From the NCBI GenBank assembly GCA_017991025.1, contig JAGNMT010000014.1:1-19565 (forward strand): a DNA stretch of 19,565 nucleotides, in the 5' to 3' direction. Numbering within the stretch: position 1 is the stretch's first letter; the number at the start of each line of letters is the position of its first letter. This DNA is from Verrucomicrobiales bacterium (GTDB taxonomy: Bacteria > Verrucomicrobiota > Verrucomicrobiia > Verrucomicrobiales > DEV007). Below, one piece after another: positions 1-6,431 of this stretch. The position numbers and the translations under genes were made by a program. The notes below the pieces were generated by a model that did no database searches, had not been told where the DNA came from, and saw nothing but the letters and a program-made list of their open reading frames with translations.

Positions 1-66
1 GTGGTGGAGAGAGTGATCTGGACGGTCTCGGTCGTGTTCTTTGGTCTGGCCATTCAATTCCGTTAA
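1..66 (+). CDS. 3' end of an unidentified gene, probably a membrane protein (partial)
   Basis: The first frame is open from the left edge and stops at a TAA at 64-66, giving 21 residues. Most of it (roughly IWTVSVVFFGLAIQF) is hydrophobic with aromatic residues, which would fit a last transmembrane helix. The protein cannot be identified from so short a tail, and chance openness of a 66-base frame is quite possible. The AT-rich stretch that starts just after the stop (67-185) supports this being a gene end. Confidence 0.35.
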   Translation: MVERVIWTVSVVFFGLAIQFR

Positions 67-298
67 TTTGGAATAACAATGTCATTTTTATAGGCAAATA
101 ATGGCACATGTCAAAGAAATTGGGCGGTTTGTGAAAAAAAGTTGCATTTTCCCTCAATTGGATGTGTTCAAAAGAACTTAATCGACATGATCCGCGAATT
201 ATGGCCCTGTCAGGATTCGCGCAGGGGGCACGCAATGCGGTGAAGCGGGTTTTGCGCAAAGGCATTGCGAATGGCTCAAAGCAGGGGCAGGGTTTGCC
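67..298. other. AT-rich intergenic region upstream of msrA
   Basis: This 232-base spacer carries no supported gene. Its left part (about 60-185) is much more AT-rich than the flanking coding DNA, as promoter regions often are, but I could not assign a convincing -35/-10 pair. It contains the small dyad GTTC-AAAA-GAAC at 166-177 and the inverted repeat at 231-269 that is listed separately. A purine-rich GCAGGGGCAGGG stretch at 281-292 lies just before the msrA start and is the likely ribosome binding region. Confidence 0.5.
231..269. promoter_or_regulatory. Inverted repeat with internal palindrome upstream of msrA
   Basis: CGCAATGC at 231-238 is the exact reverse complement of GCATTGCG at 262-269, separated by 23 bases. 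Inside the gap, TTTGCGCAAA at 251-260 is a perfect 10-bp palindrome. The element ends about 30 bases before the msrA ATG. It could be a 5' leader hairpin or an operator for a redox-responsive regulator. The symmetry is read directly from the sequence; any function is inferred. Confidence 0.35.
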
Positions 299-1177
299 AT
301 GAAACGGTCAGCTTTGAATTTGTCCCTCCGCTCCTGCATGGCGATGGTCGCCGCCGCGCTGCTCAGTTCCTGTGATTCTCAGCAGGAAGCTCAGGCACCG
401 TCTGATGTCGCGAAACCGGAGGCCGTTGGAAAAATGGCACCGGTTAAAGCGACGGTAGAGATTGCGAAGCCGGAGGTCGTAGAAAAAGTGGCACCGGTTG
501 AAGCGGCGGTAGAGATTGCGAAACCGGCACCGGCACCGAAACCGGTCGTTCCTCCGGTGGCCCCGGTTTTAAAAGAAAAGAAAGAGGCCACCCCCGCGCC
601 CGCAGGAACCGTAACTTTGGACGAAAAGAAACCGATGAAAGAAGGAAAAGAAGCAGCCCCTGGAAAAGAAGTCATCACGCTTGGCGGCGGATGTTATTGG
701 TGCACGGAAGCGGTCATGGAACGGCTCGACGGGGTTGTTGACGTCGTCTCTGGATTTATGGGCGGGCATGTCGAGAACCCTACCTACGAGGAAGTTTGCT
801 CGGCGACGACGGGACACGCCGAGGTGATTTCAGTGACTTTTGATCCGGCAAAGATCTCTCTCGACGAGATACTCGACGTGTTCTGGCAGGCGCATGATCC
901 GACCACGCTCAACCAACAGGGTGCGGACCACGGGCCGCAGTATCGTTCCGTGATCTTTTACCATTCACCGGAGCAGAAAAACATTGCGATGGCATCGATG
1001 AAAAAGCTCAATGAGAGTCGCAAGTATCCCAATCCCGCAGTGACGGAAATCAGCGCCGCTTCAAAATTCTGGGTCGCTCAAGACGATCACCAGAACTATT
1101 ACGTGCTGAACAAGGATAAGAACCCCTACTGTCGCATCGTAATTTCGCCCAAGTTGAAGAAGCTGGGGATGGAGTGA
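299..1177 (+). CDS. msrA: Peptide methionine sulfoxide reductase MsrA, lipoprotein form with Pro/Ala/Lys-rich linker
   Basis: The product reduces methionine-S-sulfoxide in proteins back to methionine, using the catalytic Cys132 in the motif GGGCYWCTEAV (canonical GCFWC). A further Cys278 near the C-terminus, in NPYCRIV, is a likely resolving cysteine. Residues 125-292 are a complete MsrA domain. The first 25 residues are a signal peptide ending in a lipobox (ALLSSC, Cys25), so the enzyme should be exported and lipid-anchored rather than cytoplasmic. Asp at +2 would favour inner-membrane retention under the E. coli Lol rule, which may not hold here. Residues about 26-124 form a low-complexity Pro/Ala/Lys/Glu/Val linker containing an 18-residue tandem duplication, plausibly a spacer from the membrane. 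Start at 299 is chosen because it gives the intact signal peptide and follows a GGGG-rich RBS region. The enzyme family is secure; the location is inferred. Confidence 0.95.
   Translation: MKRSALNLSLRSCMAMVAAALLSSCDSQQEAQAPSDVAKPEAVGKMAPVKATVEIAKPEVVEKVAPVEAAVEIAKPAPAPKPVVPPVAPVLKEKKEATPAPAGTVTLDEKKPMKEGKEAAPGKEVITLGGGCYWCTEAVMERLDGVVDVVSGFMGGHVENPTYEEVCSATTGHAEVISVTFDPAKISLDEILDVFWQAHDPTTLNQQGADHGPQYRSVIFYHSPEQKNIAMASMKKLNESRKYPNPAVTEISAASKFWVAQDDHQNYYVLNKDKNPYCRIVISPKLKKLGME
410..517 (+). repeat. 54-bp tandem duplication within the msrA linker
   Basis: Two adjacent 54-base units (410-463 and 464-517) encode 18-residue repeats, AKPEAVGKMAPVKATVEI and AKPEVVEKVAPVEAAVEI, and a third copy begins at 518 (AKPAPAP) before degenerating into Pro/Ala. 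The units differ at a few bases, so the duplication is not brand new. Its in-frame length means linker length can change without damaging the enzyme domain. Confidence 0.9.
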
Positions 1178-1207
1178 CGGCTCTCGAAGTGCTGAAGTCA
1201 AATCCGG

Positions 1208-2173
1208 TCAAAGGCGTGGCGCCGATCCCGAATCGATGACGATTTGGTCACCCTGAAGTTTGATCTCCCGGGTTTCGAATTCCCAGAGTATTCGGGGAGA
1301 TCCGGTGATGAGGATTGAGTTATCGTTCTTGACCGCCTGAATAGAGTCGAGGTGCGGGTAGCGGGTTTGGATGACGTTTCGAACCAAATCGACATCGCTC
1401 TCACCGACCGGGGCGCCGGGATAGGATGCGGCAAGCCTCTCTGACTCGGTTGTCGAAGTCACCATATAGAGCCGTTCTCCCGCCAACAACTTTTTCCTGA
1501 CGGATGCGAGCTGGTTCTTCAGTCGGGTCTGTTGTTCTTTGGACTCGACGACCCCGCCCGATCCGCCCTGGCTCAACTGGGCGAGCAGGGTCTCAATACG
1601 ATCCGGCGCTATGACGCGGCTCTCGGATCGGTAGTCGAGCGCGACACTGCGCGTCGGGAGTTGGATGTTTGCCCCCGCCCCGGACTGCATTTCGGCGATC
1701 TCCTTTCGGGAAAAGGTCATCGGGATTCTTGCGGTCGTGATTGTCGTGAAGTGATTCAGCAAGGTTCGACGCTCACCGGGTGGCATTTCATCAGCCAGGC
1801 TCAGTGACTTGTGCAGGACGGGGCCTGCACTCTCGCTGAAGATATCCCCGGGGTTTACCTCATCCGGATTGAGGCCCGGACTTTTCCATTTCGTCTTCGC
1901 GGTGATTTTGTCGGGGAGCGGCTTTATCTTTTCCGTTTCAGTAACTTTTTCACTTTTAGTCGCATCCGCCGGAAGCATCGCGGACGGGGAGTCGGCAATC
2001 GCCTGCAGTGACTCAAGGGTAGTTGGCGAGTCCGCCCTGTTGCCGGCGAGGGTATCCAGTATTCCCGGGGTGGAACCTCCCCTGGCGCTGCTCTTTTTCG
2101 CTGTTGAACAGGACGTGAACGCCAGACTCATCATCATGAATAGAGGAACGAGAATGACGGTGACCGCTTTCAT
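1208..2173 (-). CDS. Putative lipoprotein of unknown function
   Basis: This 321-residue product is not recognised. It begins with a lipoprotein signal peptide: basic start, hydrophobic run VTVILVPLFMMMSLAF and lipobox FTSC with Cys22, followed by Ser at +2, so outer-membrane or periplasmic-face anchoring is likely. Residues 23-130 are rich in Ser, Thr, Pro and Lys and look disordered. Residues about 130-321 appear folded, with a helical Arg/Lys/Gln-rich stretch around 205-235 and a C-terminal region of alternating strands (SILITGSPRILWEFETREI). No catalytic motif was seen. It converges on msrA with a 30-bp gap and diverges from ald. The start is chosen for the signal peptide; no good Shine-Dalgarno precedes it. 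Confidence 0.75.
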   Translation of the reverse strand: MKAVTVILVPLFMMMSLAFTSCSTAKKSSARGGSTPGILDTLAGNRADSPTTLESLQAIADSPSAMLPADATKSEKVTETEKIKPLPDKITAKTKWKSPGLNPDEVNPGDIFSESAGPVLHKSLSLADEMPPGERRTLLNHFTTITTARIPMTFSRKEIAEMQSGAGANIQLPTRSVALDYRSESRVIAPDRIETLLAQLSQGGSGGVVESKEQQTRLKNQLASVRKKLLAGERLYMVTSTTESERLAASYPGAPVGESDVDLVRNVIQTRYPHLDSIQAVKNDNSILITGSPRILWEFETREIKLQGDQIVIDSGSAPRL

Positions 2174-2186
2174 TAGGAAATTCAGA

Positions 2187-2238
2187 AATTATGGATTTAT
2201 TAACTAATGAGGTATTTAAAGCACAAATATCCATAATT
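2187..2238. promoter_or_regulatory. 10-bp inverted repeat in the AT-rich divergent promoter region
   Basis: AATTATGGAT at 2187-2196 is the exact reverse complement of ATCCATAATT at 2229-2238, with 32 bases between the arms. The element lies 14-65 bases upstream of the minus-strand lipoprotein start and about 95 bases before ald, in the most AT-rich part of the spacer 2174-2333. Arms three helical turns apart are typical of two operator sites bound cooperatively. The repeat is certain; regulator and target gene are unknown. Confidence 0.45.
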
Positions 2239-2318
2239 ATCAACCATATTGTAATGCCTTGTGGTCGGTTGATTCATCCGATAGCGCTTAATTCTTGTGG
2301 AAAGGGGTGGGTTCGACT

Positions 2319-2331
2319 TAGTGTGACACTA
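2319..2331. promoter_or_regulatory. Perfect 13-bp palindrome TAGTGT-G-ACACTA abutting the ald start codon
   Basis: TAGTGTGACACTA reads identically on both strands apart from the central base and ends two bases before the ald ATG at 2334. No Shine-Dalgarno is present there, so the palindrome occupies the place a ribosome binding site would normally take. A TTGTGG at 2295-2300 lies 18 bases upstream of its left half (TAGTGT), so this half could also be a weak -10 of a nearly leaderless promoter, which a bound repressor would block. The symmetry is seen; repression is inferred. Confidence 0.5.
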
Positions 2332-2333
2332 CC

Positions 2334-3464
2334 ATGAACAAAGGATCTGCGAGTGAAGCCAAGGTGGTCGTTGGATGTCCGAAAGAAATCAAGAATCAGG
2401 AGAATCGGGTTGGGCTCACCCCCGGCGGGGTTCGTCAACTGGTGCGCCACGGAGTCGACGTTCTCATTGAGACGGGTGCAGGCGTCGGCGCAGCCTATCC
2501 TGACTCCGAATATGTCACCGCCGGTGCCGTGATAGTCGAAACTCCGGCTGAAATTTTTTCACGCAGTAATGTCCTTGTGAAGGTCAAGGAACCCCAGCCT
2601 GCTGAAATCGCGCTATTGCGTGAGGGGCAGATTCTATTCACCTACCTCCACCTCGCTGCTGACAAGCGCCTCACCGAGGCGCTGGTCGCCACTGGCGTGA
2701 CGGGCATTGCCTACGAGACCGTGCAGATTGGACGGCGCCTGCCCCTTCTCGAGCCCATGAGCGAAGTGGCGGGGCGCATGAGTGTGATGGTCGGGGCTTA
2801 TTACCTCGCCAAACATGCCGGCGGAAGGGGAACGTTGCTTGGCGGTGTGCCGGGAGTCCTTCCCGGAAATGTCGTCATCCTCGGCGGAGGCACGTGCGGG
2901 ACGAATGCCGCCGGGGTCGCGACCGGGATCGGGGCCGACACGACGATTCTCGAAGTCAGCAGCGAGCGCATGACCTGGCTCGACACCGCGATGCCAGCGG
3001 CAAAGACGTTATACAGTAGTGAATCAGCCCTGCTCGAAATTCTGCCCCGGACAGATCTGCTCATCGGGGCCGTTCTTGTCCCGGGGGCAAAGGCACCCAA
3101 GCTCGTCACCCGGGAAATGCTCAGTCTCATGCGAGAGGGAACGGTTCTCGTCGATATCGCCGTCGATCAGGGAGGCTGCATCGAGACGACCCGGGCGACG
3201 ACGCATGAGAATCCCGTCTACACCGAGGAAGGGGTCATTCACTACTGTGTCGCGAACATGCCGGGGGCCTTTGCGAGGACTTCGACACAGGCGCTCACCA
3301 GCGTGACTTTACCCTACCTGCAACTCCTTGCGACGGCCGGTCTCGAGGCGGCTTGTTTCCGCGCTCCCGAACTGGTCGGAGGGATCAATTGTTTCCGGCA
3401 CGAAATCACGTGTCAGGAAGTGGGCGAGGCTCACGGGTTGCCCTGGAAAGAACCTTTTTCATAA
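2334..3464 (+). CDS. ald: Alanine dehydrogenase
   Basis: The enzyme reversibly deaminates L-alanine to pyruvate and ammonia with NAD+. The 376-residue length matches the usual ~370. Recognised features are the N-terminal substrate domain with KEIKNQENRVGLTP (residues 17-30), Lys85 in VKVKEP and His106 in YLHLA, which correspond to the family's catalytic Lys/His pair. The Rossmann NAD-binding motif is VVILGGGTCGTNAA, and the conserved NMPGAFARTSTQALT block lies near the C-terminus. The Rossmann turn has Thr-Cys where many homologues have Val-Val. The protein is likely a cytoplasmic hexamer. It stands alone, with a possible operator palindrome directly at the start codon. The stop is followed by a 105-base spacer before the transport/PspA operon. 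Some family members act on other amino acids, but the motifs favour alanine. Confidence 0.95.
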   Translation: MNKGSASEAKVVVGCPKEIKNQENRVGLTPGGVRQLVRHGVDVLIETGAGVGAAYPDSEYVTAGAVIVETPAEIFSRSNVLVKVKEPQPAEIALLREGQILFTYLHLAADKRLTEALVATGVTGIAYETVQIGRRLPLLEPMSEVAGRMSVMVGAYYLAKHAGGRGTLLGGVPGVLPGNVVILGGGTCGTNAAGVATGIGADTTILEVSSERMTWLDTAMPAAKTLYSSESALLEILPRTDLLIGAVLVPGAKAPKLVTREMLSLMREGTVLVDIAVDQGGCIETTRATTHENPVYTEEGVIHYCVANMPGAFARTSTQALTSVTLPYLQLLATAGLEAACFRAPELVGGINCFRHEITCQEVGEAHGLPWKEPFS

Positions 3465-3496
3465 GTCGTCGAATAGTGGTGGAACCGGTCCGGAGC

Positions 3497-3528
3497 TACA
3501 AAATCATGGTGATCTTGTAATGACGTCA
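3497..3528. promoter_or_regulatory. Hairpin plus TGACGTCA palindrome upstream of the ABC-PspA-AAA operon
   Basis: TACAAAATCA (3497-3506) and TGATCTTGTA (3510-3519) form a 10-bp stem with a single A/C mismatch and a three-base loop. TGACGTCA at 3521-3528 is a perfect 8-bp palindrome two bases further on. No T-run follows, so this is a poor intrinsic terminator for ald. An operator or leader structure for the downstream operon is more likely. I looked for a sigma-54 (-24/-12) element, expected for PspF-type control, and did not find one. Confidence 0.35.
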
Positions 3529-3569
3529 GGCTTGCAATCCCGGGATGAATGAATCACGGTGGTTCCTAT

Positions 3570-5312
3570 ATGAGTGAAGAAGCCAAGCCAAAACCGTTAT
3601 TTTATATCGCTGTCCTTCTCGTTGTTTGCGGCCTCGTGGCCTACGGATTCCGGGGGGTGTTATTTCCGAAGGCACCGACGCAGGGGGTGACTTCGATTAC
3701 GAAAGATGAACTGGGCAGCGCTCAGGGAGTGGAAGCGGCGGATGCCAATGTGCCCACGACCGTGAAGGAGTATGTCTTCAAGCCGAGTGAGAAGTTGCCA
3801 CCCATCGCGCAAACGAGTGGTTACGAGCCGATGAATGCGCGTACGGTGAAGTTCGCGCTTAATGTTTGGGCGGGTTGGGCTCCGATCATTTTGCAAAACG
3901 AGGGCGGCCTTGCGGGCAAGGTTTGGACCACCCCCGGCGGGGAGCCCTTCAAGGTGGAGCTGGTCCTGATCGATAACCCGGTGGCGATGCGGGATGCGTA
4001 TGCAGCGGGCAAGGTTCACATCGGCTGGGCCACGCTGGACATGGTGCCTCTGTTCATGGACGAGTTGAAAAAGGATACTCGCATCATGCCTCGCATTTTT
4101 CAGCAAGTCGATTTTTCCAATGGAGGAGACGGCATTGTGATTCGTCGCAGCGCGGCGCGTGATCCGAAAAACCCGACGATCTCGGATCTGAAGAAAAAGA
4201 AAGTCGTGCTGGCCCAAAACTCGCCTTCGGAGTATTTCCTGCTCAACGCACTGGTTAATGGCGGAGTGCAACCCGGCGAGGTGGAGTTCATTTATACCGA
4301 GGATGCCTTCCAGGCGGCGGCAGCGTTTAATAGTGATAAGACCATCGCTGCCTGTGTCTCGTGGGCACCGGATATCTATAATCTCGCCGAGGTAGAGGGA
4401 AACCACATGCTGGTGAGCACTGCGACGGCAAACAAGCTGATCGCGGATGTGTGGTTTGCCCGCGGTGACTTTGCCCGGGATCATCCCGACATCTGTGAAG
4501 GGCTCGTGCGCGGGATCTTTGAGGGAATGGAGAAGATGAAAACGGACGAGGGAAAGCAAGCGGCGTCCAAACACATGGCAGGGCTCTACAGCATTCCCGA
4601 GGGTGACACACTGGCCATGTTGTCAGATGCACACTCGACAAACTATGCCGAGAACCGCGATTTTTTCCTGAATCAAAATAACCCCGCGAACTTCGAGCGG
4701 ACGTGGAATACGGCGTATCTTCTTTATCGCAAGATGAACCGGATCACACAGCAGGTGCCGTTTGATCAGGTAATGGATTTCTCGATCATTCAGAAGCTGG
4801 AGGGCGAGGAGCCTTTCAAGTCCAGCCGCAACGAGTATCAAATAAACTTCGCTCCCCGGACGGTGCAGTCGATTAAGGCCGAGGGCACTGAGATCCTGAC
4901 AAAGGTGGTGACTTTGCATTTTTTCCCTAACTCCTGGGACCTCCGCAAGGAGGTGACGGTAAGAGAGGATGGAAAAGACGTCACCAAGCTCTACGAGCCC
5001 GCCGTTGACACGGTGCTTGAAGAGGTCGGCAAGCTGGCGGGGCAATACGGTGCGGCAAACATCGTCGTCGAGGGCCATACCGATAGCTCCATGCGAGGTC
5101 GGGTGGATGAGCAGATGGTGAAGGATCTGGCGAGCAGTCGCGCGGCTGCGGTAAAGACGGAGTTGGTAAAGAAGTTTCCGCAATTTAATGTGAATCAGTT
5201 CAGCACCGAGGGCATTGGCTGGGCGCGGCCATTCGATGATAAAGATCCTGACAATCATGCGAAAAATCGCCGGGTGGAGATCAAGGTGATTGCTCTGGAG
5301 AATCCGGAGTGA
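3570..5312 (+). CDS. NitT/TauT-type substrate-binding protein fused to an OmpA peptidoglycan-binding domain
   Basis: This 580-residue protein has three parts. Residues about 10-28 (LFYIAVLLVVCGLVAYGF) are a transmembrane anchor without a lipobox. Residues about 90-330 resemble NMT1/SsuA-type periplasmic binding proteins (LNVWAGWAPIILQNEGG; VVLAQNSPSEYFLLNALVNG; ACVSWAPDI). Residues about 440-575 are an OmpA-C domain with IVVEGHTDSS, ASSRAAAVK and KNRRVEIKV. Asp505 and Arg524 match the diaminopimelate-binding Asp/Arg pair of OmpA. The binding domain is therefore tethered to the inner membrane at one end and the cell wall at the other. Similar proteins are annotated in databases as phosphate ABC substrate-binding/OmpA fusions, but the ligand is unknown. 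An in-frame ATG at 3549 gives 7 extra residues; 3570 is preferred because GGTGG lies at a suitable distance. The permease gene follows after 3 bases. Confidence 0.9.
   Translation: MSEEAKPKPLFYIAVLLVVCGLVAYGFRGVLFPKAPTQGVTSITKDELGSAQGVEAADANVPTTVKEYVFKPSEKLPPIAQTSGYEPMNARTVKFALNVWAGWAPIILQNEGGLAGKVWTTPGGEPFKVELVLIDNPVAMRDAYAAGKVHIGWATLDMVPLFMDELKKDTRIMPRIFQQVDFSNGGDGIVIRRSAARDPKNPTISDLKKKKVVLAQNSPSEYFLLNALVNGGVQPGEVEFIYTEDAFQAAAAFNSDKTIAACVSWAPDIYNLAEVEGNHMLVSTATANKLIADVWFARGDFARDHPDICEGLVRGIFEGMEKMKTDEGKQAASKHMAGLYSIPEGDTLAMLSDAHSTNYAENRDFFLNQNNPANFERTWNTAYLLYRKMNRITQQVPFDQVMDFSIIQKLEGEEPFKSSRNEYQINFAPRTVQSIKAEGTEILTKVVTLHFFPNSWDLRKEVTVREDGKDVTKLYEPAVDTVLEEVGKLAGQYGAANIVVEGHTDSSMRGRVDEQMVKDLASSRAAAVKTELVKKFPQFNVNQFSTEGIGWARPFDDKDPDNHAKNRRVEIKVIALENPE
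5306..5309 (+). promoter_or_regulatory. Ribosome binding site deciding the permease start
   Basis: GGAG within the last codons of the substrate-binding gene lies 6 bases before ATG 5316, whereas the alternative in-frame ATG at 5376 has no purine-rich sequence upstream. This favours the longer permease and translational coupling to the preceding gene. Confidence 0.5.
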
Positions 5313-5315
5313 GGC

Positions 5316-6431
5316 ATGCGGGACGACGACGGATTCCGCTCAGCGTCGGCACATCGATCAACTTTCCTCCCTTTTATGAATGACCCTCAACCGCCGTCAG
5401 ATCAAGGGGGCACCAGCCCCGTTCGGGTTTGGCTGCGCCGGTGGCGAATCATTCGGGACGCGCCGAGTTACGCGGAGGGGCTTGGCTTCGGCGCAGCCAG
5501 CCTGCTTATCATTCTTTTTATCTGGTGGTTTCTCACTCGAGGGCAAGGGGATGAACGGATCGTAGATGCCTACACTCTGCCGAGTCCGGGCGCGACGCTG
5601 GCTTCGTTTAAAAGTCTGTGGTTTGATCGCTCACTGTCCTTGAGTGCGGTGACTTCGATGGCCCGCGTACTGGGGGGCTTTGCCGTTTCAGTGGCAATTG
5701 GTGTGCCGCTCGGGGTGATTGCGGGCAGTTATCTGAGGGTGAATGCCTTCTTGAAACCTCTGAATCTTTTTGGGAGAAATGTGCCTATCGCGGCATTGAT
5801 TCCGCTGACCCTGATCTGGTTCGGGCTCGGTGAAGTGCAAAAGGTGATGTTTATCTTTCTTTCGTCGGTGGCTTTTGTGTTCTTCGATACCACCACGTCG
5901 GTGCAGGCGGTTCCGGATCGCTTCATTGACACGGCCTACACGCTCGGCGCTCACGGATCGAAGAAAAAGGGGGCGAAGCTGGCCTTTCTCGCGGGTGCGA
6001 TTTACGGGTTGGCGATTGCGTGTGGATGGCAGTTTCTGCGCGAGGGTTCTGACTGGACGTGGCAGAAGGAGATCCTCTCAAGTGGATTTTGGTTGCGTTT
6101 TACGGCGGGCCTCGGGCTGGGTTTTTTGCTTTGGTTTCCGATCACGGCGCACCAGATATTGAGGAAGGTGATTTTTCCCCTCGCGCTTCCGGATATTGTG
6201 AACAGTTTGCGGCTGATCTTCGGCCTCGCGTTTGGTTATATCATGTTGGCCGAGGTGATCAACGCCAGGCATGGACTGGGATCTCTCATTATTCTTAGTC
6301 AGAGGCAGGGGCCGCGTGAGCATATCTATCTTTGTCTTGTCATTATTAGTGTGCTTGCCTGGGGCATCGACCGGGCGATCATGACTATGCAGCGACACCT
6401 TTTCCCTCATCTCAAAAATGGCCAAGCCTGA
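5316..6431 (+). CDS. ABC transporter permease (SsuC/TauC-like) with a two-helix insertion in the EAA loop
   Basis: This 371-residue integral membrane protein is the permease partner of the preceding binding protein and following ATPase. Helices begin at about residue 55 (LGFGAASLLIILFIWWFL). The MARVLGGFAVSVAIGVPLGVIAG block and LFGRNVPIAALIPLTLIWFGLG are typical of the NitT/TauT permease family. In that family the cytoplasmic EAA loop runs without a break from (E/D)AA..LGA to ..P.alP. Here DTAYTLGAHGSKK (205-217) is separated from RKVIFPLALPDIV (283-295) by about 65 residues containing two hydrophobic segments (about 222-241 and 258-278). Because the insert holds an even number of helices, overall topology could be kept. 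The N-terminal 20 residues are polar and may be absent if translation starts at 5376. The last 14 bases overlap the ATPase gene. Confidence 0.9.
   Translation: MRDDDGFRSASAHRSTFLPFMNDPQPPSDQGGTSPVRVWLRRWRIIRDAPSYAEGLGFGAASLLIILFIWWFLTRGQGDERIVDAYTLPSPGATLASFKSLWFDRSLSLSAVTSMARVLGGFAVSVAIGVPLGVIAGSYLRVNAFLKPLNLFGRNVPIAALIPLTLIWFGLGEVQKVMFIFLSSVAFVFFDTTTSVQAVPDRFIDTAYTLGAHGSKKKGAKLAFLAGAIYGLAIACGWQFLREGSDWTWQKEILSSGFWLRFTAGLGLGFLLWFPITAHQILRKVIFPLALPDIVNSLRLIFGLAFGYIMLAEVINARHGLGSLIILSQRQGPREHIYLCLVIISVLAWGIDRAIMTMQRHLFPHLKNGQA

Noticed and set aside
57..74. ATTCC/GGAAT hairpin at the end of the first partial gene as a terminator
   Set aside because: Only a 5-bp stem with an 8-base loop and no T-run; too weak to call.
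166..177. GTTC-AAAA-GAAC as a LexA-type box before msrA
   Set aside because: The Gram-positive LexA box has the opposite arm order (GAAC-N4-GTTC); a 4+4 dyad in AT-rich DNA is not significant alone.
3521..3540. Possible sigma-54 promoter using TTGCA at 3532-3536
   Set aside because: The GG required at the -24 position, 10 bases upstream of the GC, is not present.
3660..5258. Two minus-strand frames (304 and 211 codons) opposite the binding protein-OmpA gene
   Set aside because: The plus-strand product has recognised domains over the whole stretch; the antisense translations are His/Arg-rich without a family match.
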